NCBI RefSeq assembly: GCF_004348985.1
Contig: NZ_SMKW01000085.1
Location: 1 to 38,511 of the forward strand
DNA length: 38,511 bases
Origin: Saccharopolyspora elongata
Lineage (GTDB): Bacteria; Actinomycetota; Actinomycetes; Mycobacteriales; Pseudonocardiaceae
Direction of reading: 5' to 3'
Below the pieces are notes generated by a model. That model was not told the origin of the DNA, did not search any database, and worked only from the letters and a program-made list of their open reading frames with translations. Below, one piece after another: positions 32,789 through 38,511 of this stretch. The translations under genes were made by a program, and so were the position numbers. Position 1 is the first letter of the stretch, and every line of letters begins with the position of its first letter.

Positions 32789-34213
32789 TCAGCCGAACAA
32801 CTTGTCCAGCTGCTGGTTCACGGTCAGCACCGCGAGCACGCCGAACAGCAGGATCGACCAGATCAGCGCGGCAAGCCGGTAGCCGCGGACGCGGATCGCG
32901 GCGGGCAGCATCTTGCGGTTGATGGCGATCAGCAGTCCTGAGTAGACGAACATCATGACCCCGCCGACGCAGGCCGCGATGGTGGCGAGCAGCAGCGGCT
33001 GGCCCAGGCCCGCCGCCACGACCAGCGCGCCGATCAGCACCAGGCCCCACACCAGTCCGGCGTAGATCTTGCTCTCGGAGGCGTTCGGGAAGTACGTCGT
33101 CTTCAGCACGTCGGCGGCCAGCCTGCTGGTGTAGTCGACGATGCCCAGTGCCGCCGCGAACAGCGAGAAGGCACCCACGATCCAGAAGAAGTAGCCGAAC
33201 CAGCCGCCGGCCGTGGCCATCATCTGCTCGCCCTCGGCGCGCAGGAACGACACGTCGTTGGACACGTCGCCGCCGAAGACGGTGGCGTAGGCCAGCAACG
33301 ACATGAACATGATGGACAGGAAGGTGATGGCGACGAAGGTGAGCAGCTGCTCCTTGTTGGCGAACCGCCACCACACCCGCCAGCGGGCCAGGTTCTCCTC
33401 GGTGGCCGGGAAGATGAACCCGGCCTGGCCGCGCGCCTCCGTCTCGCCGGTCAGCGGCGAGACGATCTTCGGGACGTAGCGGCCCATCCCGAAACCCTTG
33501 TCCCGGATCCAGTTGCTCTGCACCAGGTTCTGCCCGCCGCCCGCGCCCGCGAAGGCGAGGGCGCCCATCAGCACGGCGAAACCCAGTTCCGCGGCGGGGA
33601 ATCGCGGCTGCGTGACCACGCTGGGCAGCGCCGCCCAGGTGTTGGCGCCGATGACGAACAGCGAGCCGATCACGATGAGCAGCAGAATCGCCGCGACCTT
33701 GAGCATCTGCGCGCGTTCCAGTGCGGTGTAGACGGCCGGCGCGAGTGTCAGGATCAGCGCCACGATCACGAGTATCACCACGGAGATCACCGCGACGTTG
33801 CCGCCGACGACGTAGCTGACCAGGGTCGCCGAGCTGGTCGCCCACGCCGGCCAGAGGTTCGCGAAGTAGGCCATGATCGCGAACACCAGGCCCCAGTGCT
33901 TCCACAACCGGCTGAAGCCGGTGACCGCGGTCTCCCCGGTGGCCAGGGTGTAGCGCTCGATCTCCATGTTCAGGAAGTACTGCGTCACCAGGCCCAGCAC
34001 GGCCGCCCAGACGAACGTCAGGCCGACCTGCGAGGTGATGTAAGGGAAGAGGATGAACTCGCCGCTGGCCAGGCCGACCCCGGCGGCGACGATGCCCGGG
34101 CCGATGAGGCGCCACTGCTTGCCGGGTGGCTCGGGGAGATCGCGGACCTGGGGGCGCGGGATGTGCTTGTCGGGAAAGGCTCCGGCTGGATCGGGGATGC
34201 TCGCGTCGGCCAT
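32789..34213 (-). CDS. Nramp-related transporter lacking the canonical metal-site residues
   Basis: The 474-residue protein has about 11-12 helices and the LeuT/Nramp-type start LIGPGIVAAGVGLASGEFILFPYITSQVGL. Metal-transporting Nramps have DPGN in helix 1 and MPH in helix 6. Here helix 1 reads ASGE and helix 6 reads GAGGGQNLVQSNW, so both first-shell ligand sets are gone. The substrate is therefore probably not Mn or Fe, and an organic anion or another ion is possible. ATG 34213 follows AAGGTG; an upstream start at 34249 has no site. The gene lies between the cupin dioxygenase and LysR genes and may import or export the operon's metabolite. Confidence 0.85.
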   Translation of the reverse strand: MADASIPDPAGAFPDKHIPRPQVRDLPEPPGKQWRLIGPGIVAAGVGLASGEFILFPYITSQVGLTFVWAAVLGLVTQYFLNMEIERYTLATGETAVTGFSRLWKHWGLVFAIMAYFANLWPAWATSSATLVSYVVGGNVAVISVVILVIVALILTLAPAVYTALERAQMLKVAAILLLIVIGSLFVIGANTWAALPSVVTQPRFPAAELGFAVLMGALAFAGAGGGQNLVQSNWIRDKGFGMGRYVPKIVSPLTGETEARGQAGFIFPATEENLARWRVWWRFANKEQLLTFVAITFLSIMFMSLLAYATVFGGDVSNDVSFLRAEGEQMMATAGGWFGYFFWIVGAFSLFAAALGIVDYTSRLAADVLKTTYFPNASESKIYAGLVWGLVLIGALVVAAGLGQPLLLATIAACVGGVMMFVYSGLLIAINRKMLPAAIRVRGYRLAALIWSILLFGVLAVLTVNQQLDKLFG

Positions 34214-34303
34214 CTGGACACCTTCGTTCGTGGCTCGCCGGTTCAGCACAGCTGCCGATCACCGAGGCGCCGGGCCGCCGCCACCGGTCGGCCCGGCGGC
34301 GGG

Positions 34304-34801
34304 TCAACGCACGAACTGGTCGACGAAATCGCCGCCGAGTCCGACCTTCTCGTAGTGCACGCGGCACATTTCGATCTTGGTGAACACGTCTTCGTAGCCC
34401 ACCTGGTGACCGGCCTCGTCAAGGTAGATCATCGCACCGGTGATGTTGAAGAACGTGACCATTTCGTCGCAATCGGCGGGAACCGCGAGGGTGTGGATCT
34501 CGCCGGGCGGTTCGTACACGTAGTGCCCGGTCTCGGCCGTCCACGGGTGTTCGTGGTAGTGCCACTTGCCCTTGATCACGTAGCCGTGCACCGCGCCGGG
34601 GTGGCGGTGCCGGGACACGATGCCGGACTTGGTCACCCACAACAGGTTGCACCACTGGCCGACGACGGTGTTGAACATCAGTGGCCGGAACCAGACGTCC
34701 GGCGCCTGCGGTACCCACACCCGGTCGTCCTCGGGCACCGCCGCGATCGCCACTTCGGGCGGGATTGCCGGCGACGGCAGCACCTGGAACTCGGACGGCA
34801 T
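34304..34801 (-). CDS. Cupin protein of the 2,4'-dihydroxyacetophenone dioxygenase family
   Basis: The 165-residue cupin resembles the family that cleaves the C-C bond of hydroxyacetophenones to benzoate and formate. The metal site is visible as SRHRHPGAVHGYVIKGKWHYHEHPW, with further conserved YVYEPPGEIHTLAVP supplying the last His. ATG 34801 has GGGAG eight bases upstream. An open frame reaches 34873, but that part is poor in family signal. It follows the SDR gene after 82 bases on the leftward operon. Family membership is good; the true substrate could be another aryl ketone or diketone. Confidence 0.82.
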   Translation of the reverse strand: MPSEFQVLPSPAIPPEVAIAAVPEDDRVWVPQAPDVWFRPLMFNTVVGQWCNLLWVTKSGIVSRHRHPGAVHGYVIKGKWHYHEHPWTAETGHYVYEPPGEIHTLAVPADCDEMVTFFNITGAMIYLDEAGHQVGYEDVFTKIEMCRVHYEKVGLGGDFVDQFVR

Positions 34802-34883
34802 TTCACTCACTCCCAACTGGTTTCGGATTCTTGCCCAGGCGACGCAGCCGCGCGCCACGCAAGACGAGTTCAACGAGGGCTCT

Positions 34884-35606
34884 TCAGACGGCCAGGTAGC
34901 CGCCGTCGACCGGGAGGACCGTCCCGGTGATGAATTCCGCCTCCGCGGAGGCGAGGAAGAGGACCGCGCGCGCCACGTCCTGCGGGGTGCCCCAGCGGCC
35001 CAGCGGGGTCCGGGCGAGGATGCGCGCGTCGGCTTCGGGATCGGATTGCAGTTCTCCCGTCAGCGCGGTGCGGATCCAGCCCGGCGCCACCGCGTTGACC
35101 CGGATGCGGTCGACCGCGTAGCCTGCCGCCAGCGATTTGGTCAGCTGCACCACGCCGCCCTTGCTGGCCGAGTAGCCGGGCACCTGCGCGCCGCCGAAGA
35201 AGCTGAGCATCGAAGCGGTGTTGACGATGCAGCCGCCGGAGCGGGCGAGCAGCGCGCGGGCCGCCGCGCAGGACCGCATGGTGCCGGTGAGGTTGACGTC
35301 GACGACCCGCGCGAACGCCTCCGGCTCCAATTCAGCGCCACGGCGGATGATTCCCGCGCAGTTCACCAGCACGTCCAGCCGGACCAGACCGTCCACAATG
35401 GTCTTGATGCCGCCCGGGCTGGTCACGTCGGAGTCGAACGCGTCGATGGTCGCGTCCAGTTCCGGCGATGGCTCGCCCACTCCGGTGACGCGGACTTCCG
35501 CGTCGTGGCGGGCGAAGGCGTTGGCGACCGCCGCGCCGATGCCGCTGGTGCCGCCGACGACGAGCACCGACTTCCCGGCGAATGCATCCGCTCGCAGGGT
35601 GGACAA
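34884..35606 (-). CDS. Short-chain dehydrogenase/reductase
   Basis: The 240-residue enzyme has the classical SDR motifs: VLVVGGTSGIG (NAD(P)-binding TGxxxGxG form), VNCAGIIRRG (NAG), NTASMLSFFGG (catalytic Ser), YSASKGG (Tyr-x3-Lys) and APGWIRTALT, with the C-terminal FITGTVLPVDGGY. It oxidises an alcohol or reduces a ketone. The start is TTG 35606 with AAGGGA about ten bases upstream. It starts only six bases after the transporter stop, so they are one transcript. Beside a hydroxyacetophenone-type dioxygenase it may supply the ketone substrate from an alcohol; that is inference. Confidence 0.92.
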   Translation of the reverse strand: MSTLRADAFAGKSVLVVGGTSGIGAAVANAFARHDAEVRVTGVGEPSPELDATIDAFDSDVTSPGGIKTIVDGLVRLDVLVNCAGIIRRGAELEPEAFARVVDVNLTGTMRSCAAARALLARSGGCIVNTASMLSFFGGAQVPGYSASKGGVVQLTKSLAAGYAVDRIRVNAVAPGWIRTALTGELQSDPEADARILARTPLGRWGTPQDVARAVLFLASAEAEFITGTVLPVDGGYLAV

Positions 35607-35612
35607 CGGCGA

Positions 35613-36878
35613 TCAGTCCCTTCCGGATTGCGTTGCCATGGCGGATTCCGGGATCCCGACGGGCTTGCGGACCAGGAACGCGTAGCTGAGCGCGGCGGCG
35701 ATCGCGATGCCGCTGGCGGCAAGCAGGGCGAGCACGAACGAACCGGTCTCGTCCACGATGATGCCGGTGATCAGCGGCGCGAACGCCCCGCCGAAGTAGC
35801 CGCCGAAGTTCTGCAGGCTGCCCAGCGACGCGGTGATGCGCTCGCTGCCCACCGTGGTCGCCAGCGACCAGGCACCGGCGCTCGCGGAGTTCATGAAGAA
35901 CTGGGACGCGGAGATGGACACCAGCGCCAGCGCGGTGCTCGGGGTGAACGCCACGGGGATGGTGCACAGGCCACCGAGCAGCAGCCCGCCGCAGATCGGC
36001 ACCTTCCGCGCGAGCATGGTGGAAACCCCGCGCCGCACCAGGAGATCGCCGACGCCGCCGCCGGCCAGCATGCCGAGCGTGCCGGCGAGGTAGGGCACGA
36101 TCAGCGCGATCCCGGTATCGGCCACGCTCAGGCCGCGCTCGCTCTCCAGGTAGGCGGGCAGCCAGGTCAGGTACAGGTAGATCGAGTAGATCACCCCGGA
36201 GAAGCCGAGGATCATGCCCCACGTGGTGCGATGCCGCAGCAGCCCGAGCCACTCCCGCACCGACACCGGCTCCGCGGCGGGCTGCGGCTCGCAGGAGAGC
36301 TGCTTGCGGTCCCGGTAGACGACGAACCACACCAGCGCGAGCACGATGCCCGCCAGCCCGGCGACGACGAACATGGCGCGCCAGCCGTAGCTGAGCATCA
36401 GCCAGGTCAGCAACGGCGGGGCGATCGCCGGGGCGAGCGTGGAGGCCGTGTTGAACAGCCCGATCGGCGTGCCCCGCGATTCGCGCGGGAACCAGTCGGA
36501 AACCACCTTGGCGCCGCCGGGGAAGGCGGGCGCCTCGCCCAGCCCGAGGAACAACCGGCCGAACAGCATCTGCTTGAAGTTGGCGGCGATCCCGCAGAAG
36601 GCCTGGGCGATCGACCACAGCAGCAGCCCGCCGCCGAGCACCTTGCGCGGCCCGAACCGGTCGAGCAGGCCGCCGGCGGGCAGCTGGGCGAACGCGTACG
36701 CCCACGAGAAGACCGAGAGCAGCAAGCCCATTTCGGTGGGGCCGATGCCGAACTCGTCCTGGACGCTGTGGTTGGCGATGGCGAGCGTGCTGCGGTCGAC
36801 GTAGTTGACGATGCCGATGAGCAGCAGCATGACGAGCAGTACGAAGCGCATCCGGCGGATGCTCCGCGGTGGACTCAT
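35613..36878 (-). CDS. MFS transporter, anion:cation symporter (ACS)-like
   Basis: The 421-residue transporter has 12 helices and ACS-type signatures: IGIVNYVDRSTLAIA (helix 1), FAQLPAGGLLDRFGPRKVLGGGLLLWSIAQAFCG (loop 2-3), LGLGEAPAFPGGAKVVSDWFPRESRGTPIGLFN and GGYFGGAFAPLITG. ACS members carry organic anions such as galactonate, hydroxyphenylacetate or phthalate. ATG 36878 is preceded by GGGGG with a good gap, favoured over ATG 36923. It is the first gene of the leftward catabolic operon, and two inverted repeats lie just upstream (36897-36910 and 36938-36952). Confidence 0.92.
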   Translation of the reverse strand: MSPPRSIRRMRFVLLVMLLLIGIVNYVDRSTLAIANHSVQDEFGIGPTEMGLLLSVFSWAYAFAQLPAGGLLDRFGPRKVLGGGLLLWSIAQAFCGIAANFKQMLFGRLFLGLGEAPAFPGGAKVVSDWFPRESRGTPIGLFNTASTLAPAIAPPLLTWLMLSYGWRAMFVVAGLAGIVLALVWFVVYRDRKQLSCEPQPAAEPVSVREWLGLLRHRTTWGMILGFSGVIYSIYLYLTWLPAYLESERGLSVADTGIALIVPYLAGTLGMLAGGGVGDLLVRRGVSTMLARKVPICGGLLLGGLCTIPVAFTPSTALALVSISASQFFMNSASAGAWSLATTVGSERITASLGSLQNFGGYFGGAFAPLITGIIVDETGSFVLALLAASGIAIAAALSYAFLVRKPVGIPESAMATQSGRD

Positions 36879-36896
36879 TCCGGTTCCCCCGAGACT

Positions 36897-36952
36897 CGAC
36901 GACTTCGTCGGAGTTGGAGCCAAATGTGCGCGAAAGACCGGAACCGTTCCGG
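36897..36952 (-). promoter_or_regulatory. Two inverted repeats upstream of the catabolic operon
   Basis: CGACGA-CT-TCGTCG (36897-36910) and CCGGAAC-C-GTTCCGG (36938-36952) are both perfect. They sit 19 and 60 bases before the transporter start and are candidate sites for the operon regulator. Confidence 0.45.
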
Positions 36953-37029
36953 GATCGTCCGTCGGCTCCTGGGGCTAGACCCTAAGCAGGCGTCCCATCC
37001 GGGAGAAGCGCACTTTTCAAATACCCGCC

Positions 37030-37044
37030 ATCCGCTACGCGGAT
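37030..37044 (-). terminator. Hairpin after the coiled-coil gene
   Basis: ATCCGC and GCGGAT pair around a TAC loop, extended by CCCG/CGGG outside, ten bases beyond the stop of the leftward gene. Confidence 0.5.
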
Positions 37045-37053
37045 ACCGCGGGC

Positions 37054-37845
37054 TCAGCGCTCCCGCGCCTCGGCGCGGCGCAGCCGCTCCGCTGCCGCGT
37101 CGCGGTCGTGCTGCGCCCGCTCGCGGCGCTGGCGCGCCGTCTTCGCGTTGCGGCGGTGCTCGCGGAGCTCGCTTTCCGCCTGCTGCAGCGCCTCGCGCAG
37201 CTCCTCGCAGCGCTGCTCGGCTTCGCGCTCCGCGCTCTCGGCGCGCTCCTCCGCGCCGGTGGCTTCGCCCAGTTGCTCATCGGTGTGCTGCAACTGCTCG
37301 CGGAGCTCGCGAAGTTCCCGTTGGGGTTTGGGGCGCGCGGCGGTGCGGCGGATGGCGGCGGCGGCGAGTTCGTCGAGGCCGAATCCGCTGTATTCCAGGG
37401 GCTTGATGAGGGTTCCGGCTCGGACCGCGTGGCCTGCTTCGGGATCGGACAGCGCCGCGGTGAGGGTTTGCTCGACTTGCTGCCGGGTCGATTCGGTGAG
37501 CCGGTGGCCGTGCTGTTCGGCGAGTTCCGCGGCCCTGCCGGTGGTCTCGCGCAGGAGGCGGGTGCGGTCGGCTGCGAGGGTTCGCAGGTCGTCGCCGCGC
37601 AGTTCGCGCTGCGCCGCTCGCAGCTTCTCGCCCAGTTCCAGGAGCTCGGTGACGCTGCGGGGCTCCCGGCTGGCGAGCAGGTTCACCGCCCAGGCCGCGG
37701 CGGTGGGCTTGCGCAGCTTCTTGAGCTGCGCGGCGAGATCCCGGTCGCCGCGTTCGGCGGCCGCTGCCGCGTGGCGGTCGCGGGCCGGGATGAACTCGGC
37801 CGGATCCGCCGCGTACAGCTCGCGAGCGAGTTCCTCCAATTCCAC
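37054..37845 (-). CDS. Conserved actinobacterial coiled-coil protein of unknown function
   Basis: The 263-residue protein starts with a conserved block (AADPAEFIPARDRHAAAAAERGDRDLAAQLKKLRKPTAAAWAVNLLA, about 13-59) that I recognise from uncharacterised actinobacterial proteins. From about residue 180 to the end it is a long, highly charged coiled coil (Glu/Arg/Gln heptads). No membrane segment or enzyme motif is seen. It is divergent from the PspC gene, 62 bases between starts. A structural or scaffold role is possible but unproven. Confidence 0.8.
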   Translation of the reverse strand: MELEELARELYAADPAEFIPARDRHAAAAAERGDRDLAAQLKKLRKPTAAAWAVNLLASREPRSVTELLELGEKLRAAQRELRGDDLRTLAADRTRLLRETTGRAAELAEQHGHRLTESTRQQVEQTLTAALSDPEAGHAVRAGTLIKPLEYSGFGLDELAAAAIRRTAARPKPQRELRELREQLQHTDEQLGEATGAEERAESAEREAEQRCEELREALQQAESELREHRRNAKTARQRRERAQHDRDAAAERLRRAEARER

Positions 37846-37907
37846 GGGATCAACGTGCCACGTCGGCGCGGCGTGCGCGATGCGGCCGAACGCCTCAGGC
37901 TGGGCGC

Positions 37908-38090
37908 ATGACGGTTTTGGAACGTCCTCGCGACGGTGCGCTGATCGCCGGGGTGTGCGCCGGGATCGCGAACCGCTTCGGCTGGCGCGTCGGCCTGGTG
38001 CGGCTGGTGTTCGTGCTCTCCTGCGTCCTGCCCGGCCCGCAGTTCCTGATCTACCTGGTCCTGTGGCTGCTGATGCCCCGGGCGGCGTGA
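37908..38090 (+). CDS. PspC-domain membrane protein
   Basis: The 60-residue protein is a single PspC domain: LERPRDGALIAGVCAGIANRFGWRVGLVRLVFVLSCVLPGPQFLIYLVLWLLMPRA, with a membrane hairpin in the second half. PspC-type proteins sense envelope stress; the actinobacterial short forms are poorly studied. A half hairpin of the GCCATAGC family follows 18 bases after the stop, where an IS has inserted, so its terminator appears to be broken. Confidence 0.9.
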   Translation: MTVLERPRDGALIAGVCAGIANRFGWRVGLVRLVFVLSCVLPGPQFLIYLVLWLLMPRAA

Positions 38091-38108
38091 CGGTCTCCGC
38101 TGGTCAGG

Positions 38109-38136
38109 ACCCGTGAGCGGTTTGGGGTGCCATAGC
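38109..38136 (+). repeat. Left half of a GCCATAGC-family hairpin, cut at the loop
   Basis: The 28 bases align without gaps to the left half of the hairpin at 8637-8664: ACCCGTG, 12 variable bases, TGCCATAGC. The complementary right half is missing and IS sequence begins at about 38137. Confidence 0.65.
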
Positions 38137-38243
38137 TTGATCTTTAACCTCGGGGTTGGTGGCCCCACCCCGGTTGGTCATGAATGCAGCCCTTGGTTGA
38201 TCATTCGTCTTGCGACAGAACAAAGATCGATCCAAGGGCTGCG

Positions 38244-38387
38244 ATGGTTAGTGTGCATGATCCCGATCGTGATGCTGCGTTCGGGGAGTTGGTCAGGTTC
38301 CGCCAGGAGTTCTACGAGTGTCTGACCGCGCGGGTGGATGCGTTGTTCGAACTGGCCGAGGCGGTGTTGTGCACCGACGGCCCGGGG
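38244..38387 (+). pseudogene. Transposase N-terminal fragment (actinobacterial IS701-like), interrupted
   Basis: From ATG 38244 about 47 residues match the conserved start of a common actinomycete transposase: FGELVRFRQEFYECLTARVDALFELAEAVLCTDGP. Family members continue after DGP with a V-x-S-L-V-E/D-L-type stretch; here the frame runs into unrelated sequence (GGVRWVVYKIR, stop at 38420). The break coincides with the left end of another element. The gene is therefore inactivated. The family name is from memory of this motif and needs a database check. Confidence 0.6.
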
Positions 38388-38436
38388 GGTGTCAGGTGGG
38401 TTGTGTACAAGATCCGATAGTTGATGGAGTACGCAG

Positions 38437-38511
38437 ATGACCACGACTGATCCGCAGCAGCAGGAAGGGAATCCGTTCGGGGCGGCCGGGCAGCCGCGGT
38501 CGGCTCGGGAC
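38437..38511 (+). CDS. Probable transposase start of the inner element (IS256-like?), partial
   Basis: ATG 38437 opens 25 codons to the window end (MTTTDPQQQEGNPFG...), with GGAG eight bases upstream. The sequence before it (TTGTGTACAAGATC in the leader) resembles left ends of actinobacterial IS256-type elements. No conserved transposase domain is yet reached, so the family is only a suggestion. Confidence 0.45.
   Translation, partial: MTTTDPQQQEGNPFGAAGQPRSARD

Larger units (their letters stand above)
38137..38511 (+). mobile_element. Nested insertion sequences at the right edge
   Basis: The outer element starts at about 38137 with a leader containing a hairpin (GCAGCCCTTGG 38186-38196 with CCAAGGGCTGC 38232-38242) and then a transposase gene at 38244. 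That gene is interrupted near 38385 by a second element starting GGGTGTCAGGTGGG, which has its own start at 38437. Both run off the window. Confidence 0.65.

Noticed and set aside
1..38511. CRISPR array, tRNA, rRNA or prophage
   Set aside because: No regularly spaced repeat array, cloverleaf, rRNA segment, integrase or phage structural gene was recognised on either strand.

Overview
The window is high-GC actinomycete DNA with frequent GTG and TTG starts, strong GGAGG-type ribosome sites, an LCP cell-wall protein and a PspC protein. Gene content suggests a Pseudonocardiaceae genus such as Saccharopolyspora, but that is inference; no rRNA or tRNA is present to confirm it. Both edges are insertion sequences: an IS5-type transposase start on the left, and on the right the start of a transposase gene that is itself interrupted by a second, probably IS256-type, element.

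Layout. 1-4.7 kb: an XRE/TPR regulator followed by a tight operon (TIR protein, P-loop NTPase-like protein, two-helix membrane protein) that looks like an undescribed TIR-based conflict or defence module. The TIR protein ends in a RHIM/amyloid-like motif, and it shares a GDQN motif with the NTPase N-terminus. 4.9-8.6 kb: a SUKH/leucine-repeat protein, a small unknown protein, a VOC protein and a GNAT acetyltransferase. 8.8-11.6 kb: an isoquinoline-oxidoreductase-type molybdenum hydroxylase whose large subunit is broken by two frame changes, while the [2Fe-2S] subunit is intact. 11.7-13.5 kb: an acyl-CoA ligase with a palindromic operator, and a small HhH protein. 13.6-16.1 kb: an M20 amidohydrolase coupled to a frameshifted MHS-type transporter. 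16.2-17.4 kb: an excisionase-like HTH protein coupled to a SUMF1-domain protein. 17.4-20.3 kb: a MarR, AmiC-like sensor and aliphatic amidase regulon in which both promoters share one palindrome. 20.3-23.9 kb: an envelope cluster (LCP protein, small membrane protein, and a fused deacetylase/glycosyltransferase whose deacetylase motifs are destroyed). 24-29.6 kb: an ornithine-cyclodeaminase-like gene, a GntR/FCD regulator and hydantoinase/oxoprolinase A and B. 29.8-31.8 kb: an AraC regulator divergent from an alpha/beta hydrolase. 31.8-36.9 kb: a leftward catabolic operon (MFS, SDR, cupin dioxygenase, Nramp-like transporter, LysR). 37-38.1 kb: a coiled-coil protein and a PspC protein.

The intergenic spaces hold several families of dispersed inverted repeats that recur within the window: paired TTTCGCGCGAAA palindromes (3 copies), GAACGGACCGTTC elements, and hairpins with a GCCATAGC-type loop. 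A right-edge IS appears to have inserted exactly in the loop of one of these hairpins. Three separate reading-frame lesions in two otherwise well-conserved genes point to gene decay or to assembly errors in G-rich runs.
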